Below, one piece after another: positions 35,857 through 46,035 of a stretch of 64,000 bases of DNA. Position 1 is the stretch's first letter. Every line of letters begins with the position of its first letter. The notes under the pieces were generated by a model, which made no database searches, was not told the origin of the DNA, and saw nothing but the letters and a program-made list of their open reading frames with translations. The position numbers and the translations under genes were made by a program. Source of the stretch: Planococcus soli (GTDB lineage: Bacteria; Bacillota; Bacilli; Bacillales_A; Planococcaceae); NCBI RefSeq assembly GCF_016881065.1, contig NZ_WXYN01000022.1:124001-188000 (forward strand). Reading direction: 5' to 3'.

Positions 35857-37125
35857 GTGTTACAACTGATCATGAACGATATTTTAGGAACACCTGCTAT
35901 TCTTATCGGGTTGTTTGCGCTTGTAGGATTGCTGCTGCAGCGCAAAAGCAGTGCTGATGTAGTATCGGGAACGTTAAAAACAGTGATGGGCTTTTTAATT
36001 ATTGGAGCCGGAGCTACAGTGCTGATTGGCTCGCTGGATATATTCGGGAAAATGTTCGACCATGCGTTCAACGTGCAGGGCGTCATTCCGAACAATGAAG
36101 CGATTGTCGCAGCTGCTCAAAGCGAGTTTGGGACATCTACTGCATTGATCATGGTATTCGGGATGATCACCAATATTTTATTGGCACGCATCACTCCGTT
36201 CAAATACATATTCCTTACTGGACACCATACTTTGTTCATGGCATGCCTATTGGCTGTAACTTTGTCAGTCGGGGGACTGGACGGCGCTCCATTGATCATT
36301 GTGGGATCGATTCTCTTGGGCTTGTGCATGGTGCTGTTTCCAGCCCTGTTGCAGCCGTATGTGCGCCAAATCACAGGCAGCGATGATTTTGCTGTAGGGC
36401 ATTTCGGCTCGATCGGCTACTTTGTTTCCGCTAACGTCGGAAAATGGTTCGGCAATAAAGAAAAAACGACTGAAGAGATAAAAGTCCCTAAATCATTGGG
36501 CTTTCTAAGAGATACTTCTGTCGCAGTCTCTTTGACAATGACGTTGTTCTTCTTAGTTGTCGCTTTGTTTGCCGGACAGGAGTTTGTTGAAACAACCCTA
36601 TCAAACGGTTCGAACTTCTTGGTCTTTTCATTCATACAAGCAATTACATTTGCTGCAGGCGTCTACATTATCCTTGCGGGTGTGAGAATGCTGATTGCTG
36701 AAATTGTACCTGCTTTCCAGGGGATTGCCGATAAATTGGTGCCGAACACGAAACCGGCACTGGATGTCCCAATCGTTTTCCCGTTTGCACCAAATGCCGT
36801 AATCATCGGTTTCCTGTTCAGCTTTTTTGCGGGATTGCTGGCAATGTTCCTTCTTCCGGTTCTCGGATTAAGTGTCATTGTTCCCGGGCTGGTTCCGCAT
36901 TTCTTCACAGGAGCAGCGGCAGGCGTCTTCGGCAACGCAACAGGCGGAAGGCGCGGTGCCATGATGGGCGCGTTTGCCAACGGACTGATCATCAGTTTTA
37001 TCCCTGCTATTTTGCTGGTCTTGATGGGCGATATCGGATTCTCTGGAACAACATTCGGTGACTCGGATTTTGGAGTTGTCGGCATTCTGATTTTGAGCAT
37101 CATGAAGTTTTTAGGATTTGCATAA
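35857..37125 (+). CDS. ulaA: PTS ascorbate-family EIIC transporter
   Basis: A 422-residue membrane protein with about 11 helices, typical of UlaA/SgaT. Landmarks are GTLKTVMGFLIIGAGA, FGTSTALIMVFGM and GHFGSIGYFVSA. GTG at 35857 is the start, with AAGGGGG upstream. It completes a regulator-EIIB-EIIC cassette; no UlaD/E/F/G catabolic genes follow, and a terminator comes 16 bases after the stop. Confidence 0.9.
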   Translation: MLQLIMNDILGTPAILIGLFALVGLLLQRKSSADVVSGTLKTVMGFLIIGAGATVLIGSLDIFGKMFDHAFNVQGVIPNNEAIVAAAQSEFGTSTALIMVFGMITNILLARITPFKYIFLTGHHTLFMACLLAVTLSVGGLDGAPLIIVGSILLGLCMVLFPALLQPYVRQITGSDDFAVGHFGSIGYFVSANVGKWFGNKEKTTEEIKVPKSLGFLRDTSVAVSLTMTLFFLVVALFAGQEFVETTLSNGSNFLVFSFIQAITFAAGVYIILAGVRMLIAEIVPAFQGIADKLVPNTKPALDVPIVFPFAPNAVIIGFLFSFFAGLLAMFLLPVLGLSVIVPGLVPHFFTGAAAGVFGNATGGRRGAMMGAFANGLIISFIPAILLVLMGDIGFSGTTFGDSDFGVVGILILSIMKFLGFA

Positions 37126-37141
37126 GCAGCAGCATATAGAC

Positions 37142-37183
37142 AAAAGCCATTCCGAAATCAGCTGATTTTGGAATGGCTTTTTG
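37142..37183. terminator. Bidirectional terminator after the PTS cassette
   Basis: AAAAGCCATTCC.AAATCA and TGATTT.GGAATGGCTTTTT pair around a minimal loop, with A and T runs on both sides. Confidence 0.86.
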
Positions 37184-37186
37184 CAT

Positions 37187-37399
37187 TCAGGATTTGAAAC
37201 GCAACTCCTGCTCATCGAGTGCTTGCCGTAGAATGCCCAAAGCTTTGGGGCCGAAGCCATGCAGTTCGAGCAACTCCTGTTCGGCGGCTGACGTCAGATC
37301 CTGGAGCCGCTGATAGCCAGCCGCTAAAAGTGCACGTTGTGCCGGTTTGCCGATGCTTTTGGGGAACTCATGATTTTCTGTCGAAAGCTTATTCTCCAT
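37187..37399 (-). CDS. Small helix-hairpin-helix protein resembling the RNA polymerase alpha C-terminal domain
   Basis: 70 residues. IGKPAQRALLAAGYQRLQDL and LLELHGFGPKALGILRQAL are two helix-hairpin-helix halves, arranged as in the alpha-subunit CTD. This is a common free-standing family in Bacillales and probably binds DNA or protein. No polymerase gene is nearby. It starts at the ATG at 37399, preceded by AAAGGAGCG. Confidence 0.8.
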   Translation of the reverse strand: MENKLSTENHEFPKSIGKPAQRALLAAGYQRLQDLTSAAEQELLELHGFGPKALGILRQALDEQELRFKS

Positions 37400-37661
37400 T
37401 TTGATCGCTCCTTTTATTTGGCGGGTGCTGCCCGTAAAATAATGCTGTATTCCACATAAGCACTTCTACAAAAAGTTTGAAGAGACGTTCCAAAAACAGT
37501 GGAGCAAGTAATTTAGTTGCCTATATTTTAGCAAGGTTTAGAGAGCCGGTATATGTTTGATAACCAAAATAACGGAGAAATATAAGATGACAACATCTTT
37601 AGTTCGGGTCTTTCCAGTATTCTGTAAAAGGATTGTGACAAAATTAAAGGAGGCGGCTTCT

Positions 37662-38210
37662 ATGAAGCAGGTTTTATTCATCCACAGCGCGGGCCCTCAA
37701 GGAGAACGGGAGGGAAGTACGGGATTGCTGCGGTACTTAGAGGACGAATTGGGATCAGGTTTTCAAGTGATTGCGCCAAAAATGCCAAATCCGGAAGACC
37801 CGCAATACGCAACATGGAAAGTGAAATTAAAGGAAGAAATTGCTGCTCTGGACGATGGTGCGGTCTTGGTGGGCCATTCAATTGGCGGATCGGCGTTGTT
37901 TAAATTTTTATCGGAAGAAGAGTTGGGAAAGTCTTTTGCCAAAGTTATAACGATTGCTGCACCTTTTTGGGGAATCAATTCAGATTGGGAGTTGGAGAAC
38001 TTTACGCTGGCAGAAAATTTTGTTTCCCGAAGTTCACTATTGCCTGATGTCGTCCTTTTCCATAGCATCGGTGACGACATTGTACCTTTCAATCATATGG
38101 GAAAATATATGGAAAACATTCCAAACGCAACAGTAAGGCAGCTCACGGGAAGCGACCACGTTTTTCAAGATGGCCTTGAAGAGCTCGTGGAAGAAATTCG
38201 GAAAGTGTAA
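37662..38210 (+). CDS. Small serine alpha/beta hydrolase (RBBP9/YdeN type)
   Basis: 182 residues. FIHSAGPQG at the N-terminus, VLVGHSIGGSALF (nucleophile Ser in GHSIGG), a late Asp in HSIGDDIVPF and a His in GSDHVFQDG complete the triad of the RBBP9/YdeN family. The activity is probably an esterase or peptidase of unknown substrate. The ATG at 37662, six bases after AAGGAGG, replaces a longer upstream frame without support. Confidence 0.87.
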   Translation: MKQVLFIHSAGPQGEREGSTGLLRYLEDELGSGFQVIAPKMPNPEDPQYATWKVKLKEEIAALDDGAVLVGHSIGGSALFKFLSEEELGKSFAKVITIAAPFWGINSDWELENFTLAENFVSRSSLLPDVVLFHSIGDDIVPFNHMGKYMENIPNATVRQLTGSDHVFQDGLEELVEEIRKV

Positions 38211-38216
38211 GCAAAA

Positions 38217-38247
38217 ACACCCCCATCATGCGCATGATGGGGGTGTT
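38217..38247. terminator. Bidirectional terminator shared by the hydrolase and the small membrane peptide
   Basis: ACACCCCCATCATG and CATGATGGGGGTGT form a 14-bp stem with a 2-3 base effective loop. It lies 7 bases after the hydrolase stop and 3 bases after the stop of the peptide on the other strand. Confidence 0.85.
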
Positions 38248-38249
38248 AT

Positions 38250-38342
38250 CTAGAAGAACAACAGATTCAACAGAATCGTCAAGACGATAGAAAGTATAAT
38301 TGAAATGAGCAGGCCGCCCATACAGGAAATTCGCATAATCAT
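38250..38342 (-). CDS. Small hydrophobic membrane peptide (28-30 residues)
   Basis: A short gene that automatic calling would miss. ATG 38342 or 38336 gives a peptide with MRISCMGG followed by an unbroken hydrophobic run (LLISIILSIVLTILL) ending LNLLFF, that is, a single membrane helix with a Cys near its start. AAGGTGG is well placed for ATG 38336. The stop codon is followed after 3 bases by a strong hairpin terminator, which supports a real gene. Bacillales have several such one-helix peptides; I cannot assign the family. Role unknown. Confidence 0.65.
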   Translation of the reverse strand: MIMRISCMGGLLISIILSIVLTILLNLLFF

Positions 38343-38397
38343 GCCACCTTTTTGAAGATACTATCAAGTACCCGAATCAGCATGGAATTCAAACCCA

Positions 38398-39543
38398 TTA
38401 TTCGATAAATTGAAGATCTTCAATCCATGTGGACAAATGGGCTTTCGTGGCTGTGTTTAAGTCGGCATCAACGTTCTTCAGCAAATCCATTTCGTAATCC
38501 TTGGAGTTGGAGCTTCTGACAAAAGTGGTTGTAAAGGCTGGATTCTGCAAGGTGATGGTACTGGAATCAGCGGTCATCTTTTTTTCAATGTCAAGATGCA
38601 GGATTGCACCAATTTGCCGATCCAACTCGTCCTGGCCTGATAGGAAGTTTCCAAGCGAGTAGATGACGAAAGCTCGGCGACCGTCTTCCGTGTCAATCCA
38701 TTCTGGAGGCTGCAGTACATGGGGGTGATGGCCAAGTATGACATCAGCTCCATTTTCAGCGGAAAAATGGGCAAGTTCAATTTGTTCGGCGTTTGGCATT
38801 TTTTGATATTCTTCCCCAAAGTGAAGGCTTAAAATGACCACGTCCGATACTTCTCTTGCGCGCTTCAAGTCCTGTTGGATGAGCATGGGATCGATGCGGT
38901 TGACCAGATAATCTTGTCCGGCAGGAGTGGGAATTCCGTTTGTTCCATAAGTATAGGACAGAAAGGAAAAGGTGATGCCATTGCTTGTCATCAACGCAAT
39001 TTCTGCCCGGTCACCGGCGGATAAATAAGACCCGGTATAGATTATTCCTAGCTGCTCCCAATAGCTGATGGCATTTTCAATCGCTGGAATTCCCCGGTCA
39101 AGCGTATGGTTGTTCGCCAGACTGACGACATCCACCCCAGAGTCCTTCAAGGCATCGCCTACTTCGTAAGGGCTGTTAAAGGCGGGATAGCTAGACAGGC
39201 CAATTTCGCTTCCACCGATGATGCTTTCTGAATTTGCGACAGTAATGTCCGCGTTTTTCAGAAAAGGGGTCACTTTTTGGAGCATAGGGTTGAAATCAAA
39301 TCCATTTGCCGTTTTGGCATCCAGGTAAACACGTTCGTGAATCAGAACATCCCCAATGGCAGACAATGAGGCGGAATGGGTCACGTTCAATTCTGCAGGT
39401 GAAGTGGCAATGGGAAGTTTCCGGACTTCAAAAATAACAGACTGTTGCTCTTTATCCGTTGTGACAGGATCGTTGGAGCACCCCGCAAGCAGAAACACCG
39501 CAGCAGCTAAAGATAAAAAAATGGATTTTCTGCAGGAATTCAC
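38398..39543 (-). CDS. CapA-like lipoprotein (metallophosphatase fold)
   Basis: 381 residues. The lipobox AVFLLAGC (Cys about 22) predicts a lipoprotein. ASLSAIGDVLIHERVY, TVANSESIIGG, VVSLANNHTLDRG, and ILGHHPHVLQ give the metal-binding pattern of the calcineurin-like CapA (poly-gamma-glutamate synthesis) family. It should act on the outer face of the membrane. GTG at 39543 is favoured over 39552 because GAGGAG then has an eight-base spacing. No capBC genes are adjacent, so a wider envelope role is more likely than capsule synthesis. Confidence 0.87.
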   Translation of the reverse strand: MNSCRKSIFLSLAAAVFLLAGCSNDPVTTDKEQQSVIFEVRKLPIATSPAELNVTHSASLSAIGDVLIHERVYLDAKTANGFDFNPMLQKVTPFLKNADITVANSESIIGGSEIGLSSYPAFNSPYEVGDALKDSGVDVVSLANNHTLDRGIPAIENAISYWEQLGIIYTGSYLSAGDRAEIALMTSNGITFSFLSYTYGTNGIPTPAGQDYLVNRIDPMLIQQDLKRAREVSDVVILSLHFGEEYQKMPNAEQIELAHFSAENGADVILGHHPHVLQPPEWIDTEDGRRAFVIYSLGNFLSGQDELDRQIGAILHLDIEKKMTADSSTITLQNPAFTTTFVRSSNSKDYEMDLLKNVDADLNTATKAHLSTWIEDLQFIE

Positions 39544-40062
39544 TCGTTTCACTCCTCAAATTTGGCGGTACGATCTACAGAATTGAACGAAAAGAATTGC
39601 TTTCATATCATAGGGTTAAAAGAAATTAATGAATGCAGAAACACTTGCCAAGCGAATGCTGTACTTAATGCGAACGTTCAAGGTTTATCTCGTTATGTAT
39701 AGATTACTATGGATGTGCTTTTTTAACTAGATAAATTAAACTAAAGAACTATGTTTTTTGAAAATGTATAGAGAAGTATGCGTGGAGATGTCAGCGTGGC
39801 TGCTTTTTTCAGACAGATAGACAAACAGTGCCGCTAAGAAAATTTAGAAAAAGCCCTTTACGTAAGCTAGGCTATTAATCTTTAATTGCCGATGTGACGT
39901 AAACCAGCTCCACTTGCCGTTCTCACGGGCTAATCCCAAATCGGTAGGCAAAATGTTAATTATTAAGTTCAAATCATATAGTTGGAAATGTACTGAACTA
40001 TTATTCGACATTAAAACCCCTCTCATCTCCAATATTTTGATGAGAGGGGTTTATCAAATGAC
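39544..40062. other. Gene-poor stretch with one terminator
   Basis: About 520 bases between the CapA-like gene start and the GtrA gene end. Short frames exist on both strands but lack ribosome sites or recognisable sequence. The hairpin at 40013-40052 terminates the sulfolipid operon. The promoter of the CapA-like gene should lie near 39580-39640 (minus strand), not identified. Confidence 0.5.
40013..40052. terminator. Terminator of the sulfolipid operon
   Basis: AAAACCCCTCTCATC and GATGAGAGGGGTTT form a stem of about 13 bp with an 11-base loop, 11 bases after the GtrA stop codon. Confidence 0.85.
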
Positions 40063-40518
40063 TTATCCGTGTCGATTTTGACGTTCTTTATCTTTAAAGA
40101 CGAAATACTTAATCATAAAGAAACTTGCTGAAAATGAAGCAAACATCGCCAATCCCTTTGCCAGATTGTGACGGAGCCATACAGGCATGCCAATAAACTG
40201 AAACAGCAAATTGAAAGCCAGGAAAACCCCGTTATTAATCAGCAGGCTGAATAGTCCCTGCAGGAAAAAGCCGACCCGCTGATCCGGGCTGCCCTTTGCC
40301 GCACGCTGAAAGGTGATTCGGGAATTCCAAAAATAACTATTGCCCACTGCCAGGCAATAAGCAATAGTATTAAACAGCGTTAAAGTGCCGCTCTGGTCAG
40401 TCGGATGCAGCAGCAACAGCAGATTGAGCGACCCTATATCTACAGCCGCGTTGGAGATGCCAATTATGGTAAATTGCAGTGTTTGGGCAGGCGCCCGCGA
40501 TTTTCTGCTGTTCTGCAT
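40063..40518 (-). CDS. GtrA-family membrane protein
   Basis: 151 residues with four helices. FTIIGISNAAVDIGSLNLLL, AVGNSYFWNSRITFQ and KYFVFKD are the GtrA landmarks. GtrA proteins are thought to flip or assist undecaprenyl-linked sugars across the membrane or to help a partner glycosyltransferase. It is the last gene of the operon: 26 bases after the SQD2-like glycosyltransferase on the same strand. A role in moving or handling the glycolipid is inference. Confidence 0.87.
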   Translation of the reverse strand: MQNSRKSRAPAQTLQFTIIGISNAAVDIGSLNLLLLLHPTDQSGTLTLFNTIAYCLAVGNSYFWNSRITFQRAAKGSPDQRVGFFLQGLFSLLINNGVFLAFNLLFQFIGMPVWLRHNLAKGLAMFASFSASFFMIKYFVFKDKERQNRHG

Positions 40519-40544
40519 GACATCCCCCCATTCTCAGGCCGTTC

Positions 40545-41684
40545 TTATTCCGCAGCCTGGAAGGGCTCCACAGCTTTCGCTTCGATTATCTGGGTATACA
40601 AATCGCGGATTTGTTCTGCTGCGGCAGCCCAGCCGAGTTCAGCGACGTCAACGACTGCTTGCTGTGCCAGCTGCTGGCGAAAGCGGGCATCTTCCAGCTG
40701 CAAGATGATGTTCTTGAAGCTTTCCGGATCTTTTGAGTCATAGAGCAGACCATTTCTGTAATCTGTAACCTGTTCTTTTGTCGGGCCACTCTCCGCGGCA
40801 ACTACCGGCAATCCTGAAGCCATGGCTTCCATAATGACCAAGCCCAATGTTTCGGTAGTGGAAGGAAAGACGAACGCGTCTGCCGAAGCAAAAGCCGAAG
40901 CCAGTTCATTCCCGTGAATAAAGCCGGTAAATACAGTCCTTGTATTAAAAAAATGTTTTTCAAGTTCTTTGCGATGAGGGCCGTCCCCGACAATGGCCAG
41001 GCAAAATCGATCCGATTCCTTTAGAACATCCCTAATTTTTTCAATTTCTTTCTCAGCTGCCAGACGGCCTACATAGATAAGGAGAATTTTATCTTTTTGT
41101 CCTCCAGATAAGCGGTTGCGCATGTCTTCTGAAGAATGCCTCGGATGAAACTTCTCTGTATCGACTCCACGTTTCCAGACCTGCATCCGTTCAAATCCCT
41201 TTGTTGTCAATTCTTCTAAAACCGTGTGAGACGTGCATAAATTAAGATCCGCTTTATTGTGCATTTTTTTCATGTACCACCACATGATCCAGTCTAATTT
41301 ACCGAGTTTGTAATAGGCCATGTATTGAGGGATATTGGTGTGGTATGACGCGATTAATGGAATATCAAGCTTATCGGCATAAGTGACGCCGGAATAACCG
41401 ACAACTGCTGGGTTCACGACATGAACGATATCCGGATCAAATTCGGTCATGTATTTTTTTATGATCCTGTTTGGAAAAGCGAATTTTTTGGAGCGATAAA
41501 AAGGGAAAGCATATGCAGGAACGCCTTTGACCGTGGCCCCATCAAACTCCTTCACGCCTAAATCCGGTGCAATGATTTGCACTTCGTGGCCATCCTGGTG
41601 AAGCCAGCGGATACAGGCAGCCAATCTCGTAACAATGCCATCGGTAGAAGGCAAAAAAGTCTCAGTGACGATCATGATCTTCAT
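40545..41684 (-). CDS. sqdX: SQD2/SqdX-like glycosyltransferase (GT4), likely sulfoquinovosyl-diacylglycerol synthase
   Basis: 379 residues, GT-B fold. TFLPSTDGIVTRL opens the first Rossmann domain; SYHTNIPQY, WKRGVDTEKFHPR, LLIYVGRLAAEKEI and STTETLGLVIMEAMASGLP follow. This set of segments agrees with plant SQD2 (for example LWNKGVDSESFNPR and SESETLGLVVLEAMSSGLP from memory). The adjacent gene makes the UDP-sulfoquinovose donor, which strengthens the assignment; a plain alpha-glucosyl-diacylglycerol synthase is the main alternative. The ATG at 41684 has GGAGGGAG ahead; the longer frame up to 41771 overlaps the previous gene. Confidence 0.75.
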   Translation of the reverse strand: MKIMIVTETFLPSTDGIVTRLAACIRWLHQDGHEVQIIAPDLGVKEFDGATVKGVPAYAFPFYRSKKFAFPNRIIKKYMTEFDPDIVHVVNPAVVGYSGVTYADKLDIPLIASYHTNIPQYMAYYKLGKLDWIMWWYMKKMHNKADLNLCTSHTVLEELTTKGFERMQVWKRGVDTEKFHPRHSSEDMRNRLSGGQKDKILLIYVGRLAAEKEIEKIRDVLKESDRFCLAIVGDGPHRKELEKHFFNTRTVFTGFIHGNELASAFASADAFVFPSTTETLGLVIMEAMASGLPVVAAESGPTKEQVTDYRNGLLYDSKDPESFKNIILQLEDARFRQQLAQQAVVDVAELGWAAAAEQIRDLYTQIIEAKAVEPFQAAE

Positions 41685-41727
41685 TGAAACAGCTCCCTCC
41701 GGTGAAATTCGATTCGGCAACCGCCAC

Positions 41728-42891
<1,164 letters not shown>

Positions 42892-43004
42892 TCAGGCATT
42901 TTGTATGACATCAACTATTTCGCCGGAAACTCATTCATATCCTCTGTGTACACATCAATTTTTTGTAATAATAGATATATCTTTAGTACCACTTTAACAA
43001 AGTA

Positions 43005-43036
43005 AATAAACCTGGACGGGAAAGAGGAGGTTTATT
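43005..43036 (-). terminator. Possible terminator after the ZIP-like gene
   Basis: AATAAACCT and AGGTTTATT are perfect 9-base arms around 14 bases, followed on the minus strand by TTTATTTACTTTG. The stem is AT-rich, so efficiency is uncertain. It lies between the ZIP-like gene and the sulfolipid operon. Confidence 0.4.
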
Positions 43037-43056
43037 CGGCAGTCTGCCATTCCAAT

Positions 43057-43794
43057 TTACAGAATCAGCTGCAGCAGTACGGCGATCAAAACGAGTCCTG
43101 CAATAAAAGAAGGGAAGCTGCTGTTTTTCTCGACCGGCAGTTCGTCATTAAGAATGTTGAGAATGATGCCCCCAGTCAGAAAAGCAGAAAAGAAGGCGAT
43201 ATTCAATTCGGAGGTTTCCGTTAAATTGTAGATGAGCCATCCAACAAACACTGCAGCAGCCAATATCCAACGGCCAATATTGGTGTACAGTTCTTCATGC
43301 GTCAGATGAAGCACCCGATTATTGGCGATAAAATGAAAAGAAAAGACAATAAAGTAAATAAGGTAGTCCGCAAAATTATCCCCGCTCAAATCGATCAGCA
43401 AATATCCAATCAGTATGTTGTATAACGAGAAAGACACAATTTCGAGAGCGAATACGGGTTTGCTTGGCCGGGTAATTTCGTTTTCTCGTTCATTTTTTGC
43501 TTGAGACTTTGCGTTTAATTGGCTGATGCCGTAAAAAAAGGCGATCCCAGCAAGCGTTGCCAAGTAGGTAACATAGTCAAGGCTCTCCAGCCAGGCGGGC
43601 AAATGAGCTTCTTCTGCGACTTCCTGATAATGAGTCAGTTCAGGAACCAGGTGCAGAAAAACGTAAGCGATGGATCCGCCAGAAACAAATGACATCAATC
43701 TGTCTTTCGGTTTTCTATCCAGAAATTTAATGTAATTCGTAAAGAGATGGATCAGCATAAATCCGATGATAAACGCCAAACTTAAATAGAACAT
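43057..43794 (-). CDS. ZIP-like eight-helix membrane protein
   Basis: 245 residues with about seven to eight hydrophobic helices. VSGGSIAYVFLHLVPEL near the N-terminus and NNRVLHLTHEELYTNIGR later hold His residues placed much as in ZIP transporters, so a divalent cation role is possible but not shown. The ATG at 43794 has GGGAGGTAG upstream; the GTG/ATG further up gives a needless extension. Alone on its strand, followed by a weak terminator. Confidence 0.65.
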   Translation of the reverse strand: MFYLSLAFIIGFMLIHLFTNYIKFLDRKPKDRLMSFVSGGSIAYVFLHLVPELTHYQEVAEEAHLPAWLESLDYVTYLATLAGIAFFYGISQLNAKSQAKNERENEITRPSKPVFALEIVSFSLYNILIGYLLIDLSGDNFADYLIYFIVFSFHFIANNRVLHLTHEELYTNIGRWILAAAVFVGWLIYNLTETSELNIAFFSAFLTGGIILNILNDELPVEKNSSFPSFIAGLVLIAVLLQLIL

Positions 43795-43949
43795 TTCGCT
43801 ACCTCCCAACATTGGTTAAAAGGAGTATACCCGAATTTCATTTCTTTAATAAAAGAAATGATAAAAAGCGACTCTAAAAGCGGATTGTGGGTATACATAA
43901 ATGACTTGCATGAAGTTGACTGAAGCTTAGCGCAGAATGGAGAACAGCT

Positions 43950-45983
43950 ATGGACTTGTTGCTGACGATTTTTCTATTATTGATTTGTTTATTGATTTCC
44001 AATGTAGTAAGCCATTACATTCCTTTTATACCGACGGCTTTAATCCAAGTCGCACTGGGCATTATTCTGGTTTTGGTTTACCAGGATATCTCCTTTGATA
44101 TAGAAACTGAATGGTTTTTGCTGCTGTTCATCGCCCCGTTGCTGTTTAATGACGGCAGCCATTTTCCGCGGGAAGAACTATGGCGGATGAAAGGCCCTAT
44201 TTTAGGGAATGCCATCATCTTGGTGCTGTTGACCACTGTTGTGGGAGGTTATTTCATCCATTGGCTGATTGATGAAATTCCCCTGGCCGCCGCCTTTGCA
44301 TTAGCCGCCATCCTATCACCTACAGACCCGGTTGCGGTAAACGGAATCGCACAGCGCATCCGGATTCCGCAGAAAGTGTTAAGCCTGGTGAGAGGCGAAT
44401 CGCTGATTAATGATGCATCCGGTCTTGTGGCATTCAACTATGCCGTGGCTGCTGTTGTAACCGGATATTTTTCGCTGTCAGAGGCAGTATGGGATTTTTC
44501 CTATAAATTTGTAGCTGGTGGACTGTTGGGTCTGACATTGGGCTTATTGATCATCGGCATACGGTTGATCCTAAGGAAGCAAGGCATCAACGATGTAACA
44601 TTTCATACCTTATTGCAAATCATGACCCCGTTTTTGATCTTTATCGTGACGGAAGATATTCTTCATGCCTCCGGAGTTATTGCAGTAGTCGTAGCGGGAA
44701 TTGTGCACTCTTTAGTGCGGGAACAGACGGAAACGCTTATTGCCGAAGAGCAGGTAGTAACGGAAAACATTTGGACGATTATCCTTTTCATCCTGAACGG
44801 GATTGTTTTCCTGCTGCTTGGTTTGAATATCCCGACTTCAATGAGCGGGGTGCTGGAAAATCCGAATACCAGCTTGTTGCTGATCGTTTCCTATGTGGCG
44901 GCAATTGGCTTGATGATTTTAGGAATCCGCTTTATCTGGGCGTATTTGTTTTCGATATATGAGTACCGCTTTGGCAAAATGGAGGAGTCGGCCAAGCCGA
45001 GCTTGAAGCTGACGCTTTACGTCAGTTTAACCGGGGTCCGTGGGACGGTTACAATGGTCGGGGTCTTGTCGCTGCCGTTTCTTCTGGATAATGGAGAAGA
45101 TTTTCCGAACCGTTCACTCATTCTCTTTTTAGCAGCAGGAACGATTCTCTTCACATTAATTGTGGCAACGATTTTCCTTCCTATGCTCAGCAAAGGGCAG
45201 TTGTCAGATGGCGAAGATGAAGTGAAGATGGACTTGGAAGAGGCGCGGAGACGAATCCTGCTTTCCTCGATTAAAAAGATCAAATCTGAAATTACCGAAG
45301 AAAACGAAGCGGCTGCCTATGAATTGATGGAGGAATACAAATTGCGCTTCCAGCAAATTCAGCCGGAAGAAGATGCAGCGGCGCAAGCCAACAAAAAATA
45401 TCAGCGCAAAATGCGGGAGGTCCGCTTAAAGGCGCTGCGTTTGGAACGCAGATACATTCAGGAGCTTCGCCGCAAAAAGGAAATGACCCATGAAGTGTAT
45501 GAGGCATTTGAAAAGTCACTGGATCGGCGGGAAGAAGTAATCGCCAATAATGCGCGTTCAACCATGCTCTACTTACAAGGAAAGCTGATCCGGGCTTGGA
45601 GGCGTTTTAGAGGGCAAAATCTTAATGAAGAAGAAACGCGTCTTGTTGAGTTTCAGGAAGGGCGCCAAATCCAATTGCAAGCATTGCAGTCAGCATTAAC
45701 GGGATTGGAAGATTATGCAGGGAAATACGAACCGAAAGAGATCATAGAAGCGGTCATCTCGGATTATAAGCAGATGGTCAGCCGATTGAAAAAGCCGGAA
45801 AACCTGTATGACGAAAAGTACGAACTGCAAAAAGAAGAGCTGCGTGTCATTGTCATGGATATGGGGCGATCTGAAATTTATAAAATGTATGTGGCAGGGG
45901 ATATTACAAGGGAACAGGCGAGAGAGTTGAGGCGGTATATTCATTACATTGAAAGTGTCACCCTGCACGAAACAGGTGAATAG
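43950..45983 (+). CDS. CPA1-family Na+/H+ antiporter (NhaP/YvgP-like)
   Basis: 677 residues. The first 415 hold about 12 helices with the CPA1 core: LLFNDGSHFP, ILSPTDPVAVNGIAQ and RGESLINDASGLVAFN (the Asp pair that binds the cation). The long C-terminal part (about 420-677) is cytoplasmic, charged and helical, probably regulatory and coiled-coil-like. It should exchange external protons for internal sodium or potassium. GGAGAA precedes the ATG. Monocistronic. Confidence 0.92.
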   Translation: MDLLLTIFLLLICLLISNVVSHYIPFIPTALIQVALGIILVLVYQDISFDIETEWFLLLFIAPLLFNDGSHFPREELWRMKGPILGNAIILVLLTTVVGGYFIHWLIDEIPLAAAFALAAILSPTDPVAVNGIAQRIRIPQKVLSLVRGESLINDASGLVAFNYAVAAVVTGYFSLSEAVWDFSYKFVAGGLLGLTLGLLIIGIRLILRKQGINDVTFHTLLQIMTPFLIFIVTEDILHASGVIAVVVAGIVHSLVREQTETLIAEEQVVTENIWTIILFILNGIVFLLLGLNIPTSMSGVLENPNTSLLLIVSYVAAIGLMILGIRFIWAYLFSIYEYRFGKMEESAKPSLKLTLYVSLTGVRGTVTMVGVLSLPFLLDNGEDFPNRSLILFLAAGTILFTLIVATIFLPMLSKGQLSDGEDEVKMDLEEARRRILLSSIKKIKSEITEENEAAAYELMEEYKLRFQQIQPEEDAAAQANKKYQRKMREVRLKALRLERRYIQELRRKKEMTHEVYEAFEKSLDRREEVIANNARSTMLYLQGKLIRAWRRFRGQNLNEEETRLVEFQEGRQIQLQALQSALTGLEDYAGKYEPKEIIEAVISDYKQMVSRLKKPENLYDEKYELQKEELRVIVMDMGRSEIYKMYVAGDITREQARELRRYIHYIESVTLHETGE

Positions 45984-46035
45984 ACCGGGCCCATTCAAAA
46001 CTAATACTATTGCCCAAACAGCGGAAAAGACCCCT

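Noticed and set aside
39629-39730. A 33-codon frame MNAETLAKRMLY... in the gap after the CapA-like gene
   Set aside because: No ribosome site, no terminator and low-complexity hydrophobic/basic sequence; likely chance.
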